A DNA stretch of 64,000 nucleotides from positions 1 to 64,000 of the forward strand of contig NZ_JBGCCT010000005.1 in NCBI RefSeq assembly GCF_041260665.1, in the 5' to 3' direction. Positions 33,875 to 44,098 of the stretch are shown here, piece by piece. The translations under genes and the position numbers were made by a program. The notes below the pieces were generated by a model that had not been told where the DNA came from, made no database searches, and saw nothing but the letters and a program-made list of their open reading frames with translations. Position 1 is the first letter of the stretch; each line of letters starts with the position of its first letter. The stretch is from Catenulispora sp. GP43 (GTDB lineage Bacteria > Actinomycetota > Actinomycetes > Streptomycetales > Catenulisporaceae).

Positions 33875-34582
33875 ATGACCCAAGACTTCAACTGGTCGGG
33901 TGTCCGAGACAGAGTCTCGGCAGTGCGCCGTTCACACGGGGCCCCGAAGATATTCGGCTCCACAGGCCGGTCCGGCCACGGATTCGCGCTCGCCGACCCG
34001 CTGACAGAGGCCGAAGTCACCGAGGCCGAGTCGCAGTTCGGCGTGGAGTTCCCGGCCGAGTACCGCGAGTTCCTCCTGAATGTCTCCGCCGGCGGAGCCG
34101 GACCGCACTACGGCCTGGCAATCCTTTCCCGCGGCGGGGATTCACGCTGGGACTGGGACTGCACGGCCGCCGATCCGGTCAAACCGGACCGGCTCGGGCA
34201 GCCGTTCGGCGGCGAGCCGGCCGTCGCCGCGGCGATCTCGGCACTGGACGCGCACGACGCCGTCGAACCGAACCGGACCGACTTCCCGGCCGGCGGCTAC
34301 GAAGCGGCCCGCGCGCGCTGGATCCAGGACGACGACGCGCTGTTCGACGAACTGGTCCCGCTCCCCGGCGTGGTCGCCGTCGCCCACCACGGCTGCGGAT
34401 ATCTGGACTGGCTGGCCATGACCGGCCCCGAGCGGGGGAGCATCTGGACCGACGGCCACGGCAACGGGCTGTATCTCCAACGGACCCGTTCCGCCGACGG
34501 TCGGCCATTGGGCTTCTTCACTTGGTATATGGCCTGGCTGGAAGCGTCGGAAGCCGCGCTCCAGCGGTCCGGGCAAGAGTGA
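33875..34582 (+). CDS. SMI1/KNR4 family protein
   Basis: A 235-residue cytoplasmic protein with the SMI1/KNR4 core: LTEAEVTEAESQFGVEFPAEYREFLLNVSAGGAG (split here as LTEAEVTEAESQFG and VEFPAEYREFLL) and a C-terminal GYLDWLAMTGPERGSIWTD. The start ATG 33875 has GAGAGGAG upstream. SMI1 proteins often act as immunity proteins against polymorphic toxins, although many are orphans. This one lies just outside the tRNA-linked accretion zone, 1.5 kb from the RHS toxin gene, and faces no toxin of its own. Confidence 0.82.
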   Translation: MTQDFNWSGVRDRVSAVRRSHGAPKIFGSTGRSGHGFALADPLTEAEVTEAESQFGVEFPAEYREFLLNVSAGGAGPHYGLAILSRGGDSRWDWDCTAADPVKPDRLGQPFGGEPAVAAAISALDAHDAVEPNRTDFPAGGYEAARARWIQDDDALFDELVPLPGVVAVAHHGCGYLDWLAMTGPERGSIWTDGHGNGLYLQRTRSADGRPLGFFTWYMAWLEASEAALQRSGQE

Positions 34583-34608
34583 AAGACATTTCCGGGACCG
34601 CACAAACA

Positions 34609-34640
34609 AGCCCCTGGCCAGGAACTCCCGGTCAGGGGCT
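34609..34640 (+). terminator. Hairpin after the SMI1 gene and beside the tRNA-like repeat
   Basis: Perfect 8-bp arms AGCCCCTG and CAGGGGCT. The hairpin follows the SMI1 stop by 26 bp. Read on the other strand it directly follows the partial tRNA-Tyr copy, as terminators follow tRNA genes. Confidence 0.6.
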
Positions 34641-34648
34641 GTGATGTG

Positions 34649-34711
34649 TGGAGGGTGAAGGATTCGAACCTTCGTAGCTTTCGCGACGGATTTACAGGGG
34701 GTTGATGTACC
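34649..34711 (-). repeat. Partial tRNA-Tyr copy 1, candidate attachment site
   Basis: Positions 34649-34697 match the 3' part of the intact tRNA-Tyr gene (53228-53276) at 47 of 49 bases, covering the acceptor 3' strand, T arm, variable arm and anticodon loop. The match stops at ttacag. The next 14 bases (ggggttgatgtacc) are shared with copy 2 at 44721 but not with the tRNA. This is the pattern left when an element integrates into a tRNA 3' end. It lacks the 5' half and cannot be a functional tRNA. Confidence 0.8.
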
Positions 34712-35005
34712 ACCCGTGAACTGAGGCGGAGCATAGCTGAGACCCTATTTTGACGCAGAGCTAGGCTCGACTGGTGAGAATCCTGGCACTACCCGCGGTG
34801 GCTTGACATCAAGGCTTAGTTCATGCTTGCTTACCCGTGCTTACCGGCCTACTTGTGTTGCAGCGTGTCCCAGATGCAAGTACCTCGTCGCCTTCGCTCG
34901 TCTCAGAGCACGGTTCGCATTTCGACGTCTGATCTGCTGTTGCCCATTCGCGTCGTGCGAGCGCGGTTCGGCGGTGTTGGCCGCGTCGCTTGGTTGGCTG
35001 GTCTG

Positions 35006-35251
35006 GTGAGTGAGCACACCCGGGAGCCCATCACCCGCGGAAGCGCGAGTGTGGCGATCCCAAGCAACACCACCACCACGTCGGTCACCATCGGTGGCGC
35101 CGTCGCGTCGTTCTCGGGCGTCAACGACACCGAACTGGTCGTCGTCACCCCGCCCGGGACCGCCGGGGCGGCCGACATCGTGGTCGGCACCGCAGGCGGA
35201 TCCGCCACGCTCACCGGCGGCTTCACCTACGTGGCCGGCCCCGGCATCTGA
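35006..35251 (+). pseudogene. IPT/TIG-domain fragment
   Basis: The final 81 codons read as the end of an IPT/TIG beta-sandwich domain: TTTSVTIGGAVASFSGVNDT, then ELVVVTPPGTAGAADIVVGT and a GGFTYV ending. The open frame upstream to 34823 has no coding character, so the start of the original protein is lost. Its last 70 bases belong to a 112-bp repeat also found at 51363. Confidence 0.55.
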
Positions 35252-35292
35252 TGTGCGCGCCGTAGTCCGGTAGTCCAACGGGTCGCGGCCCA
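35181..35292 (+). repeat. 112-bp direct repeat, copy 1 (with 51363-51474)
   Basis: Identical to 51363-51474 except for one base. It covers the last codons of the IPT fragment, the stop codon and about 40 bp beyond. The flanks of the two copies differ on both sides. Confidence 0.9.
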
Positions 35293-35297
35293 CTTAC

Positions 35298-35337
35298 CCC
35301 TGCGGGGCAGAGGCCGAATCGCCTCCGCCCCGCAGGG
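35298..35337 (+). terminator. Hairpin terminator after the IPT fragment
   Basis: Perfect 11-bp arms CCCTGCGGGGC and GCCCCGCAGGG with an 18-base loop, 46 bp after the stop. It is not part of the repeat and is missing from the second copy. Confidence 0.75.
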
Positions 35338-35410
35338 CGCCTGCGTGGTCCAAAAGCCCTGCTATAGGGTCTCACCTGCGTGAATACTGCCGGATGGCGG
35401 GGCCGGGTAG

Positions 35411-35991
<581 letters not shown>

Positions 35992-36064
35992 TAGCCTGCT
36001 GGTGGTTCGACACATCAGGACTGCCGTCGCGTGACGAACGCGGCAGGACTTCGGGGGGATTCAC

Positions 36065-39000
36065 ATGGGGGCTCGTCGTTCTCCTTCTTCACGTTCGGGA
36101 CGGTCCCACCGTCGCGCGATCGTGCCGTGGACGCTCGCGGCGACGCTCGCCGCGACCACACTGACCGGCATGTCGTCGGGGTCCCGGGCCGGTGTGGCGC
36201 CGGGCTCGGCGGCCAAGTGGCGCCCGCACGCGGCGGTCGCCGAACCGTCGGTCCCGGGCCACAAGACGCCTGGCAGTCCGGCGGCGCAGCCCAAGAAGCC
36301 CGCCGTGACTCCGGCGGTACCGCCGGCCTGGCCGGCGGCGGCATCCGCCGACGTGATCCTGCCCGCACCCGATACACCCGCCGCCGTGCACCCTTCCGGC
36401 CTGCCGGTGTCGTTGTCGCTCGGGCCTGTTGCCAACGCGGCGAGCAGGACGCCCACCCAAGTCTCTGTCCACGTAGCGGTCGCGGACCACGCAGCAGCAG
36501 AGCGGGCCGGAGTCGCAGGCGTCATCTTGTCCGCAGGACGCACGGATTCCGCCACCGGAGCGGCCCCGGTGGCGCTGGCCGTCGACTACAGCGGCTTCGG
36601 CACCGCGTTCGGCGGCTCGTTCGCCGACCGGCTGCGCCTGGTCGCGTTGCCGGCGTGTGCCCTGACGACTCCCAGCCAGGCGGCCTGCCGGACCCAGACG
36701 CCGATCGCCTTCACGAACAGCCGCGCTGCCAAAACGCTGAACACGACCATAGCCCTGCGAAGCGCAGCAGCGGCCCACGCCCTGGTCCTGGCCGCGACAT
36801 CAGCACCGTCAAGTGGCAACGGCGACTACACCGCGACCCCGCTGAAGGCCTCGGACACCTGGACCGTCACGAACGCTGGCTCGTTCTCCTACTCCTATCC
36901 GATGACCGCGCCACCGTCGTTGGGCGGAGCAGCACCGCAGCTGGGCATGAACTACTCCTCATCGACGCTCGACGGCCAGACCGCGAACGCCAACTCCCAG
37001 GGCTCGCAGATCGGTGACGGCTGGGACGCCGGAGCCGGCTACATCGAGCGCTCCTTCACCTCCTGCGCCAAAGTCCCCGGCGCTCCCGCCTCCTGGAAGG
37101 AGGTCGGCGATGTCTGCATGGGCATCCCGAACGCGACCGTGTCCCTGGCCGGCCACTCGGGTGAGCTCGTCCACGACGACGCCACCGGCACCTGGCGCCT
37201 GTCCGGCGACGACGGCTCCCGCGTGGAGGAGCTCACCGGCGCCGCCAACGGCGACCCGGCGGACAACAACGCCTACTGGCGCCTGACCACCACCGACGGC
37301 ACCCAGTACTACTTCGGCGCCAACCGTCTGCCCGCCGCGGCAGGCGGTACCGGCACGGACGCGCCGACGTACTCGGCGTGGGGCGAGCCGGTGTTCGGTA
37401 CTGGCGCCGGCACCACCTGCAACGACCCGACCGCACCGGGCGTGGACCCGAACGCGTGCCGTGCCGGCTGGCGCTGGAACCTGGATTTCGTCGTCGACCC
37501 GCACGGGAACATCATCCGCTACGACTACTTGCGCGAGTACAACTTCTACACGCACGCCGCGACCGGCAACCTGGTGCAATACACCTCGGCGGGCTATCTG
37601 TCGCAGATCGAGTACGGCTTCCGCACTCCGGACGTGGCCGCGGGACTGCCGCCGGCAGAACGGGTGGACTTCGCTCTGGTCCCGCGATGCATCTTCGACG
37701 ACGGACCCATCACTTGCCCGTCGGCCCTGACCACCCCCGGCCCCGGCCTGGTGTCAGCGGGCATCACCGATGCGAACGACGCGGCGTTCCGCGACGTCCC
37801 CGCCGACCAGATGTGTGCCGCCACCGGCCCGTGTGGCAACGTCGCCCCGACGTTCTTCCAGACCGCACGGCTGGCCTCGGTCACCACCCGGGTGCGCGTC
37901 AACGGCACCTTCACCCCGGTCGACGCCTGGGAGACCGAGCAGCACTGGGAGATCCCCGACTCCGGCGACGTCGCCCTGGAGATGGACGCGGTCACTCACA
38001 CCGGCCTGTCAGGGGGCCAACACACCCAACTGCCGGATGTGACCTTCTCCTACCAGTTCTTCGACAGCCGCGCGAAGATCTCCCCCGTCTACACCTCGCA
38101 GGGCCCGTCCTCGTCGGCCCGCCTGACCCAGGTGGACGACGAACTCGGCGGCGACATCCGAGCCACCTACGACACCGCTGCCTATCCGTGCACCGGCGCC
38201 GCCCCGCCGGTGGACGCCAACCACACGCTGTGCTTCCCGGAGTACTGGGTCAAGCCCGGCGACACCACACCGTCCCTGGACTGGTTCAACAAATGGGTGG
38301 TCACTCGCGTCCAGACCGACGACGACACGAAACTGTCCGGCGCCGCGGGCCTCGGCTCGGCCTCGTCTGTGGTCAGCGACTACTCCTATCCGTCGGCCCC
38401 GGCGTGGCACTCCGACGGCTCGGAGCAGACGCAGAAGGAGTACCGCACCTTCGACCAGTTCCGTGGTTTCGGCACCGTGGTAGCGGTCACCGGCGGCCAG
38501 ATCGACCCGAACGCCCCGTCCAAGGGCGTCTTCAACACTCTGAACACCAAGACCGTCACCACCTATCTGCGCGGCATGGACCAGGACCCGAATCTGGCCG
38601 GCGTGGCGGCGCCGGCGACCGTCACCGACTCGCGCGGCCAGTTCCCGAACACGGTTGACGACAACGCCCTGGCCGGTGTCGTCCTCGAGACCCAGACCTT
38701 CGAGTCCGCCGACGCCGACGCGCCGGTGTTGTCAGACGTGATCTCCCATCCGGTGCTGTCGGCACCGACCGCCGTCCACAAACGGATCGACACCCTGCCG
38801 ACGCAGCGCGCCCGGTTCCAACACACCGGCACCACCCTCAGCTATGCCCAGGTGACCACCGGGACGCGGCGCACCGAGACCAACTTCACCTTCGACGACA
38901 GCCTGCCGACCTTCACCGGCTCCATCGCCTCCGGCGGCAACGGCCGCCAGATCGCCGCGTTCGACCAGGGCGACGGTACCGTGCCGCGGTTGTGCACCCG

Positions 39001-42000
39001 GACCTGGTACGCCAACAGCGGCGCCGTCGCCTCGGCGGAGGTTGCTCAGCGCAGCGGCCTGGCCGATCTGGTCACCACCGACGTCATCCCGGCCGGCGGC
39101 TCGTGCACATGGACCCCGACGCCGCCGCAGGCGGGTACGGCGACCGCGCAGATCACCGGTACCCGAACGTACTTCGACGGCAATCCGCTCGGTGACGGCT
39201 CCGGGCCTGGAAACGCCACGAAGACCGAGGTCGAATCCGCCAACGACGGCGGCGGGAACGCCACCTGGATCACCAAGGCCTCCATGCCCGCCGCGGCGTT
39301 CGACGTCTATGGCCGGCCACTGCAGGCGATCGACGCCGACGGAAACATCACCGCCACCGCCTACACACCGGCCGATCACGCGCTGCCCACCTCGGTGGCG
39401 GTGACCGCGCCGGACCCGGCCACCGGCGCCGTCGGGTCGTGGGCTCCGACACTGACGACGCTGGATCCCGGGCGCGCGCAGCCGCTGACCGTGACCGACA
39501 CCAACGGCCACAAGACGACCATCGGCCATGACGGGTTGGGCCGCACCACCGCGGTGTGGCGGCCGGATCGGGCGACATCAGCCAGCCCGGACATCGCATA
39601 CTCCTACTTCCTCGCCGGGCCCGGCGGCACCGATCCGTCGTTCGTGGACACCGACACACTCACCGATGCCGCTGGTGACACGTCGACGTCGTACACGATC
39701 GTCGACGGGCTGGGCCGGACGCAGCAGACGCAGACGACGCCGACCGACGGGTCCTCGGGACAGGTGGTGACACAGACCTCTTACGACGCGCTGGGGCGGG
39801 CGCACCTGGCTGACGCGCCGTTTTATGACGCGGCGAACACCCCGTCGGGGTCGTTCGTCCAGTACAGCGATCCGACGCAGATCCCGTCGGCCACCCGCAC
39901 CGACTACAACTTGCCCGCGCATACCGTGACCAGCACCTTGCTGGGTCACAACCAGCCGCTGTGGTCTTCGCTGACGCACACCTGGGGCGCCGACCGTACA
40001 GACGTCATCCCGCCCAGCGGCGGCACCGCGACAAGCACAATGACCGACGCCCGGGGCCGCACCACCGCACTGTGGCAGTACCACGCGAACCCGCCGACGG
40101 TGAACGGCACGGCCACCGATGCCATGGGTGCCGATGTCACCGGGTACGCCTACGGGTTCAACGGCGACGACACGGCGACTGTCACCGTCACCGACCCGAC
40201 CGGCAAGAACACATGGACGACCACGACCGACCTGTTGGGTCGGACCATCCGCAACGACGACCCCGACTCGGGCGTCACGAAGAGTACGTACGACAACGCC
40301 GGGTTGCAGTTGAGCTCCACCGACGGCCGCGGCATCTCCTTGTACTTCACTTGGGACCATCAGGGCCGCAAGATCGGCGAGTACTCCGCACCAGTCACCG
40401 GCACCACCGCCGACCAGGGCAACCAGATCCTCGGCTGGACTTACGACACCGTCCTGAAAGGTCAGCCGAGCGTCTCCACACGGTATGTCGGCGGCTCCGG
40501 ACCCGGCGGGCTGGCGTACACCAGCGCGATCACGGGCTATGACGTGGCGAACCGGCCGACGGGCAGCCAGGTGTCGATTCCGACCAGCGGCCCGGATGCC
40601 GCCTTCGGCGGGGTGTATCAGAGCACGACTGCCTACACGGTGACAGGCCAGGTCGACCACTACACGGTGCCGGCTGTTCCCGCAGCTGGTCTGGCCGCGG
40701 ACACGATCACTGACAAGTACACGCCGACCGGGGTCTTGAACTCGGCGCGGGGCAGCGGCGGGGACTATCAGGATCTGCTGGACGACTCGGAGGTCTCCCC
40801 GTTCGGGGAGGTCACGTCGCAGACGTTGGGCGAGGCTCCCTACCAGGTCGTGACGCAGAACGTTTACGATCAGGCGACGCGGCGGCTGGTGCAGTCGTTC
40901 ACCGACGCCTCCGCCGGCACCGATGCCGGCGGTACGGTCGTCGGCGACGGCGTGGATCACCGAACCTATACCTACGACCCCGCTGGAAAGCTGACGTCGG
41001 CGAACAATGATCAAAGCCCCGGCGGTGGCAGCGGCGTCAATGCCAGCACAACTGACCTGCAGTGTTACAGCTATGACCCGCTGGGTCGGCTACTGCACGC
41101 GTGGACCGACAACGCCGGTACGACGCCGGCGCCCAGCCCCACTCCAGGTTCCGGAACCGCAGCCGGCGGCCTTGGGGCCTGTACGAGCGTGGCTCCGACG
41201 ACCGCTACGACGACAGGGTCCGGGCCCGCTCCGTACTGGCAGGACTTCACCGGTTCCACGCCTGGGATGGCGACGGACTCGATGGGCAACCGGGTCACCG
41301 TCACCGACCATGGCATCGGCTCCGGGTCCTCTACCATCCAGACATATGGCGGCTACGCCGAACCCGGCACGCGCAATACGCTGACATCGGGGAGCAGCGT
41401 GGCCGGTTCCGGGCCAGGGCCGCACCTGCTGGGTACCGTCACCACGAACGGCGGGGCCGCTGGTACCGACGTCTACGCCTACGACGCTGAAGGGAACACC
41501 ACGACCCGGCAGGTCGCCGCCGCTCCTGGCACGAACGCCGCCAACCAGACCCTGACCTGGGATACCGAAGGCCATCTGACGCAGGTCGTCGACACAGCCA
41601 GCCACGACACCGCGACATACCTGTACGACGCCGGCGGCACACAGCTCATCCGGCGCGACACCGACACCACGACCGGGCAGACCAGCAGCACCCTGTATCT
41701 GGGCGCGACCGAGATCCACGTGACCGACGGCAAGACGACTGCCCAGCGCTACTACGCCTTCTCCGGCTCGCCGACCACGATCGTCAACTCCGACGGCACG
41801 GTCGCCATCGAGGCCGCCGACGGTCTCGGCACCGGTGACACGACGATCGACGACAGCCCGGGGCATCAGACGCGCGGCCATATCAGCGCCCGCCGGTATA
41901 CCGAACCGTACGGCGAGGCTCGCGGTACGGCACCGGCGACCTTCGGCGCGTTCCCGGACGACCACACCTTCCTGGGCAAAACCAGCGATGCCGACACCGG

Positions 42001-43537
42001 GCTGGTGGACGTCGGCGCGCGTAAATACGCCCCGTCCACGGGGCGGTTCATCTCGATCGACCCGGTGTTCTCATCGAGCAGCCCCCAGGCGCTCGGCGGG
42101 TACGCATACGCCTCGAACGACCCGATCAACGGCAGCGACCCGAGCGGCCTTGTCGCACAGATGGGTGGCAACGGGGACGTGCCGATGCTGGTCGACAGCA
42201 GCGACCAGGCGTACGCGGTCGTCGCCAGCGTCGGGGTCGGGGACTGGAAGAAAGGCGACATCCACCCTTGGATCGTCGCGCCGGCGGATGCCTCGTGGAC
42301 CAACGCGTTCATCGAGAACTACTACAACGAGCTGGGTCAATGGGTGCCGGGCTGGACCAAGGCCGATACCAGCAACGTCCCGTTCCTCGCCGACGCCGGA
42401 ACCTTCGGGGCGGTCGCGCAGCAGGCGTGCGGCCAGATCCCGGAGTGCAAGTCCTCGGGCTGGTATTCGCTGTACGAGCAGCAGCGGTGGACCGCGAGCA
42501 TCGCCGGCGCCGAAGCGGCGTCCGCGGGTCAGGCGGGGCGCGTTGAGGGCGACGCCGAGGTCGGCATCAGCTCCGAGGAGGCCGCGATGATCGCGGCGCA
42601 GGACTCGGTGCTGGGTCAGGCGAGCGGCCCGCTGCGCAAACTGATGTCGAAGCTGACGAAGGGCCCTTTGAGGAGCCTCGGCAGCGACGACGAGAGCATC
42701 GGCGCCAGCTGCGTGACGCACTCGTTCGCCGGCGGCACGAAGGTCCTCCTGTCCGACGGCGTCTCGGAGCCGATCCAGGACGTCAAGGTCGGCGACGAGG
42801 TCGAGAACGCCCAACCCGGCGGCGGCATCGAACACCATCGCGTCGACGAGATCCACAAAACGCTGACCGACAAGGATTTCACCGACCTCACGGTCACCAC
42901 TCCGACAGGCACCACGACCATTACGGGCACCCAGAACCACCCGTACTACGACCTGACGGCGGGCCGCTTCGTCGACGCCGCTGATCTCTTGCCTGGCGAC
43001 CGGCTTCAGACGACCGGTGGCGACGTCGTTGTCAGCGTGCTGGCGGTGCGGAACTACACGGCGTCGATGGTGACGTATGACCTCACCATCGACAGTTTGC
43101 ACACGTACTATGTGGTCGCGGGCGACACGCCGGTGCTGGTCCACAACGCGGGAGGCAAGGGCTGGTGCGGCGGGCCCATCCCGAACACAGGTTTGCCCAT
43201 CAACGGAGAATACCCGTCTGGCGGGCAGACATCGTTCTACGTCATCCATGATCCGGCGACGGGCGAGATCCTCAAATGGGGGATCACGGACAACGTCTTC
43301 ACGCGCTACAACGCGACGGACTTCGCAAACTGGACGAATGAATATGGCGGCGACTACCAGATGACGATTCTCAAGAATTTTGACTCGGAAGCCGATGCCG
43401 CCGCTGTCGAGTACTATATGACGTCACGGCACCCGGGGCCGGCGAACAAAGAACCCAATGCCGGCTGGATTTCTTCCAGATCAACGACGGGTGAAGACCT
43501 GCAGACCGCCCTGAACCTCTTTCCTAGTGGGGGGTAG
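36065..43537 (+). CDS. RHS-repeat polymorphic toxin with Hint and GIY-YIG-like C-terminus
   Basis: This 2490-residue secreted protein has an N-terminal membrane/signal segment (about 20-40), a beta-rich N-terminal region, a long array of YD/RHS repeats (about 1080-2030), the RHS core end (FSGSPTTIV..., RYTEPYGEARG, DTGLVDVGARKYAPSTGRFISIDPV split by short gaps), a Hint self-splicing domain (about 2214-2360: CVTHSFAGGTKVLLSDG to TPVLVHN) and a toxin tip (about 2362-2490). The tip has SFYVIHDP, LKWGITDNVFTRY, AAAVEYYM and GPANKEP, in the style of a GIY-YIG nuclease. ATG 36065 follows a GGGGGG run. The likely immunity gene overlaps the 3' region. It probably acts in contact-dependent competition. 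Confidence 0.88.
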   Translation: MGARRSPSSRSGRSHRRAIVPWTLAATLAATTLTGMSSGSRAGVAPGSAAKWRPHAAVAEPSVPGHKTPGSPAAQPKKPAVTPAVPPAWPAAASADVILPAPDTPAAVHPSGLPVSLSLGPVANAASRTPTQVSVHVAVADHAAAERAGVAGVILSAGRTDSATGAAPVALAVDYSGFGTAFGGSFADRLRLVALPACALTTPSQAACRTQTPIAFTNSRAAKTLNTTIALRSAAAAHALVLAATSAPSSGNGDYTATPLKASDTWTVTNAGSFSYSYPMTAPPSLGGAAPQLGMNYSSSTLDGQTANANSQGSQIGDGWDAGAGYIERSFTSCAKVPGAPASWKEVGDVCMGIPNATVSLAGHSGELVHDDATGTWRLSGDDGSRVEELTGAANGDPADNNAYWRLTTTDGTQYYFGANRLPAAAGGTGTDAPTYSAWGEPVFGTGAGTTCNDPTAPGVDPNACRAGWRWNLDFVVDPHGNIIRYDYLREYNFYTHAATGNLVQYTSAGYLSQIEYGFRTPDVAAGLPPAERVDFALVPRCIFDDGPITCPSALTTPGPGLVSAGITDANDAAFRDVPADQMCAATGPCGNVAPTFFQTARLASVTTRVRVNGTFTPVDAWETEQHWEIPDSGDVALEMDAVTHTGLSGGQHTQLPDVTFSYQFFDSRAKISPVYTSQGPSSSARLTQVDDELGGDIRATYDTAAYPCTGAAPPVDANHTLCFPEYWVKPGDTTPSLDWFNKWVVTRVQTDDDTKLSGAAGLGSASSVVSDYSYPSAPAWHSDGSEQTQKEYRTFDQFRGFGTVVAVTGGQIDPNAPSKGVFNTLNTKTVTTYLRGMDQDPNLAGVAAPATVTDSRGQFPNTVDDNALAGVVLETQTFESADADAPVLSDVISHPVLSAPTAVHKRIDTLPTQRARFQHTGTTLSYAQVTTGTRRTETNFTFDDSLPTFTGSIASGGNGRQIAAFDQGDGTVPRLCTRTWYANSGAVASAEVAQRSGLADLVTTDVIPAGGSCTWTPTPPQAGTATAQITGTRTYFDGNPLGDGSGPGNATKTEVESANDGGGNATWITKASMPAAAFDVYGRPLQAIDADGNITATAYTPADHALPTSVAVTAPDPATGAVGSWAPTLTTLDPGRAQPLTVTDTNGHKTTIGHDGLGRTTAVWRPDRATSASPDIAYSYFLAGPGGTDPSFVDTDTLTDAAGDTSTSYTIVDGLGRTQQTQTTPTDGSSGQVVTQTSYDALGRAHLADAPFYDAANTPSGSFVQYSDPTQIPSATRTDYNLPAHTVTSTLLGHNQPLWSSLTHTWGADRTDVIPPSGGTATSTMTDARGRTTALWQYHANPPTVNGTATDAMGADVTGYAYGFNGDDTATVTVTDPTGKNTWTTTTDLLGRTIRNDDPDSGVTKSTYDNAGLQLSSTDGRGISLYFTWDHQGRKIGEYSAPVTGTTADQGNQILGWTYDTVLKGQPSVSTRYVGGSGPGGLAYTSAITGYDVANRPTGSQVSIPTSGPDAAFGGVYQSTTAYTVTGQVDHYTVPAVPAAGLAADTITDKYTPTGVLNSARGSGGDYQDLLDDSEVSPFGEVTSQTLGEAPYQVVTQNVYDQATRRLVQSFTDASAGTDAGGTVVGDGVDHRTYTYDPAGKLTSANNDQSPGGGSGVNASTTDLQCYSYDPLGRLLHAWTDNAGTTPAPSPTPGSGTAAGGLGACTSVAPTTATTTGSGPAPYWQDFTGSTPGMATDSMGNRVTVTDHGIGSGSSTIQTYGGYAEPGTRNTLTSGSSVAGSGPGPHLLGTVTTNGGAAGTDVYAYDAEGNTTTRQVAAAPGTNAANQTLTWDTEGHLTQVVDTASHDTATYLYDAGGTQLIRRDTDTTTGQTSSTLYLGATEIHVTDGKTTAQRYYAFSGSPTTIVNSDGTVAIEAADGLGTGDTTIDDSPGHQTRGHISARRYTEPYGEARGTAPATFGAFPDDHTFLGKTSDADTGLVDVGARKYAPSTGRFISIDPVFSSSSPQALGGYAYASNDPINGSDPSGLVAQMGGNGDVPMLVDSSDQAYAVVASVGVGDWKKGDIHPWIVAPADASWTNAFIENYYNELGQWVPGWTKADTSNVPFLADAGTFGAVAQQACGQIPECKSSGWYSLYEQQRWTASIAGAEAASAGQAGRVEGDAEVGISSEEAAMIAAQDSVLGQASGPLRKLMSKLTKGPLRSLGSDDESIGASCVTHSFAGGTKVLLSDGVSEPIQDVKVGDEVENAQPGGGIEHHRVDEIHKTLTDKDFTDLTVTTPTGTTTITGTQNHPYYDLTAGRFVDAADLLPGDRLQTTGGDVVVSVLAVRNYTASMVTYDLTIDSLHTYYVVAGDTPVLVHNAGGKGWCGGPIPNTGLPINGEYPSGGQTSFYVIHDPATGEILKWGITDNVFTRYNATDFANWTNEYGGDYQMTILKNFDSEADAAAVEYYMTSRHPGPANKEPNAGWISSRSTTGEDLQTALNLFPSGG

Positions 43538-43541
43538 GCGA

Positions 43542-43859
43542 GTGTGCCAGTTCAGTCGCGCAACGTTCGAGGCCGGCGAAGTTATTGACGATCCCTCCGA
43601 AGACAGACTGTTCATTATGCTCGGCCGGCTGGCGCTTCCGGAAAACTCGAGCCTTGTCATCGAGCCGTGCGAGGGAACTGCGCGATGGTACGTCGTCGTC
43701 TCGCTGCTGGGGCCGGATCGCTACGAGCTTGAATTCCGCGACCCCGCGTTTCATGAGCACGAGCTCAGGGAGTCGTCCAGTAAGTCCGAGATCGCCGGAG
43801 ATGTCACCGGCTGGCTAGCCGAGCGTTTCGGTATCACGGGGATCGGCCGCGGGCGGTAG
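43542..43859 (+). CDS. Candidate immunity protein for the RHS toxin
   Basis: A small, acidic, soluble protein of 105 residues that starts at GTG 43542, four bases after the RHS stop, with GGGGG upstream; GTG 43527 would overlap the toxin gene. Immunity genes normally sit directly after the toxin tip, and this is the only candidate on the same strand. It has no motif I recognise. The function is inferred from position. Confidence 0.65.
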   Translation: MCQFSRATFEAGEVIDDPSEDRLFIMLGRLALPENSSLVIEPCEGTARWYVVVSLLGPDRYELEFRDPAFHEHELRESSSKSEIAGDVTGWLAERFGITGIGRGR

Positions 43860-44090
43860 TCCGTGGCGCAGGCTGGCCGGAATCGCCGACATCACGGCGG
43901 AGGAGTGGGCAAGGAAGCCGCGGTTGGGTGGGTGGCGTGGGTCGGTTCTGCCTGCAAGATGCGGCAGGCCGCGTGATTGCTTCGCAGCGGCCATCGCAAT
44001 GATTACAGCGGTGAGCAGTGCTGCCACCACTCCGCCAATAATTTGCACGGCTAGGGGTTGATTTGCGATTGCGCGCCAAGCGCGAGCCAT
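43815..44090 (-). CDS. Small membrane protein, unknown
   Basis: A 91-residue protein with a short basic N-terminus, one membrane helix (about 15-37) and a polar tail. It follows the 150-residue gene by 8 bases and probably forms a two-gene unit with it. Its 3' end overlaps the convergent immunity gene by 45 bases, which is unusual for an old gene pair and may reflect recent rearrangement. Confidence 0.5.
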   Translation of the reverse strand: MARAWRAIANQPLAVQIIGGVVAALLTAVIIAMAAAKQSRGLPHLAGRTDPRHPPNRGFLAHSSAVMSAIPASLRHGLPPAADPRDTETLG

Positions 44091-44098
44091 GAATTGCT

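Noticed and set aside
34649-34711. A second tRNA-Tyr gene
   Set aside because: The 5' half, including the D arm and the acceptor 5' strand, is absent, so the copy cannot fold as a tRNA. The same holds for 44721-44783.
42071-43249. 392-residue open frame on the minus strand
   Set aside because: Antisense to the RHS core and Hint domain, whose motifs are unambiguous.
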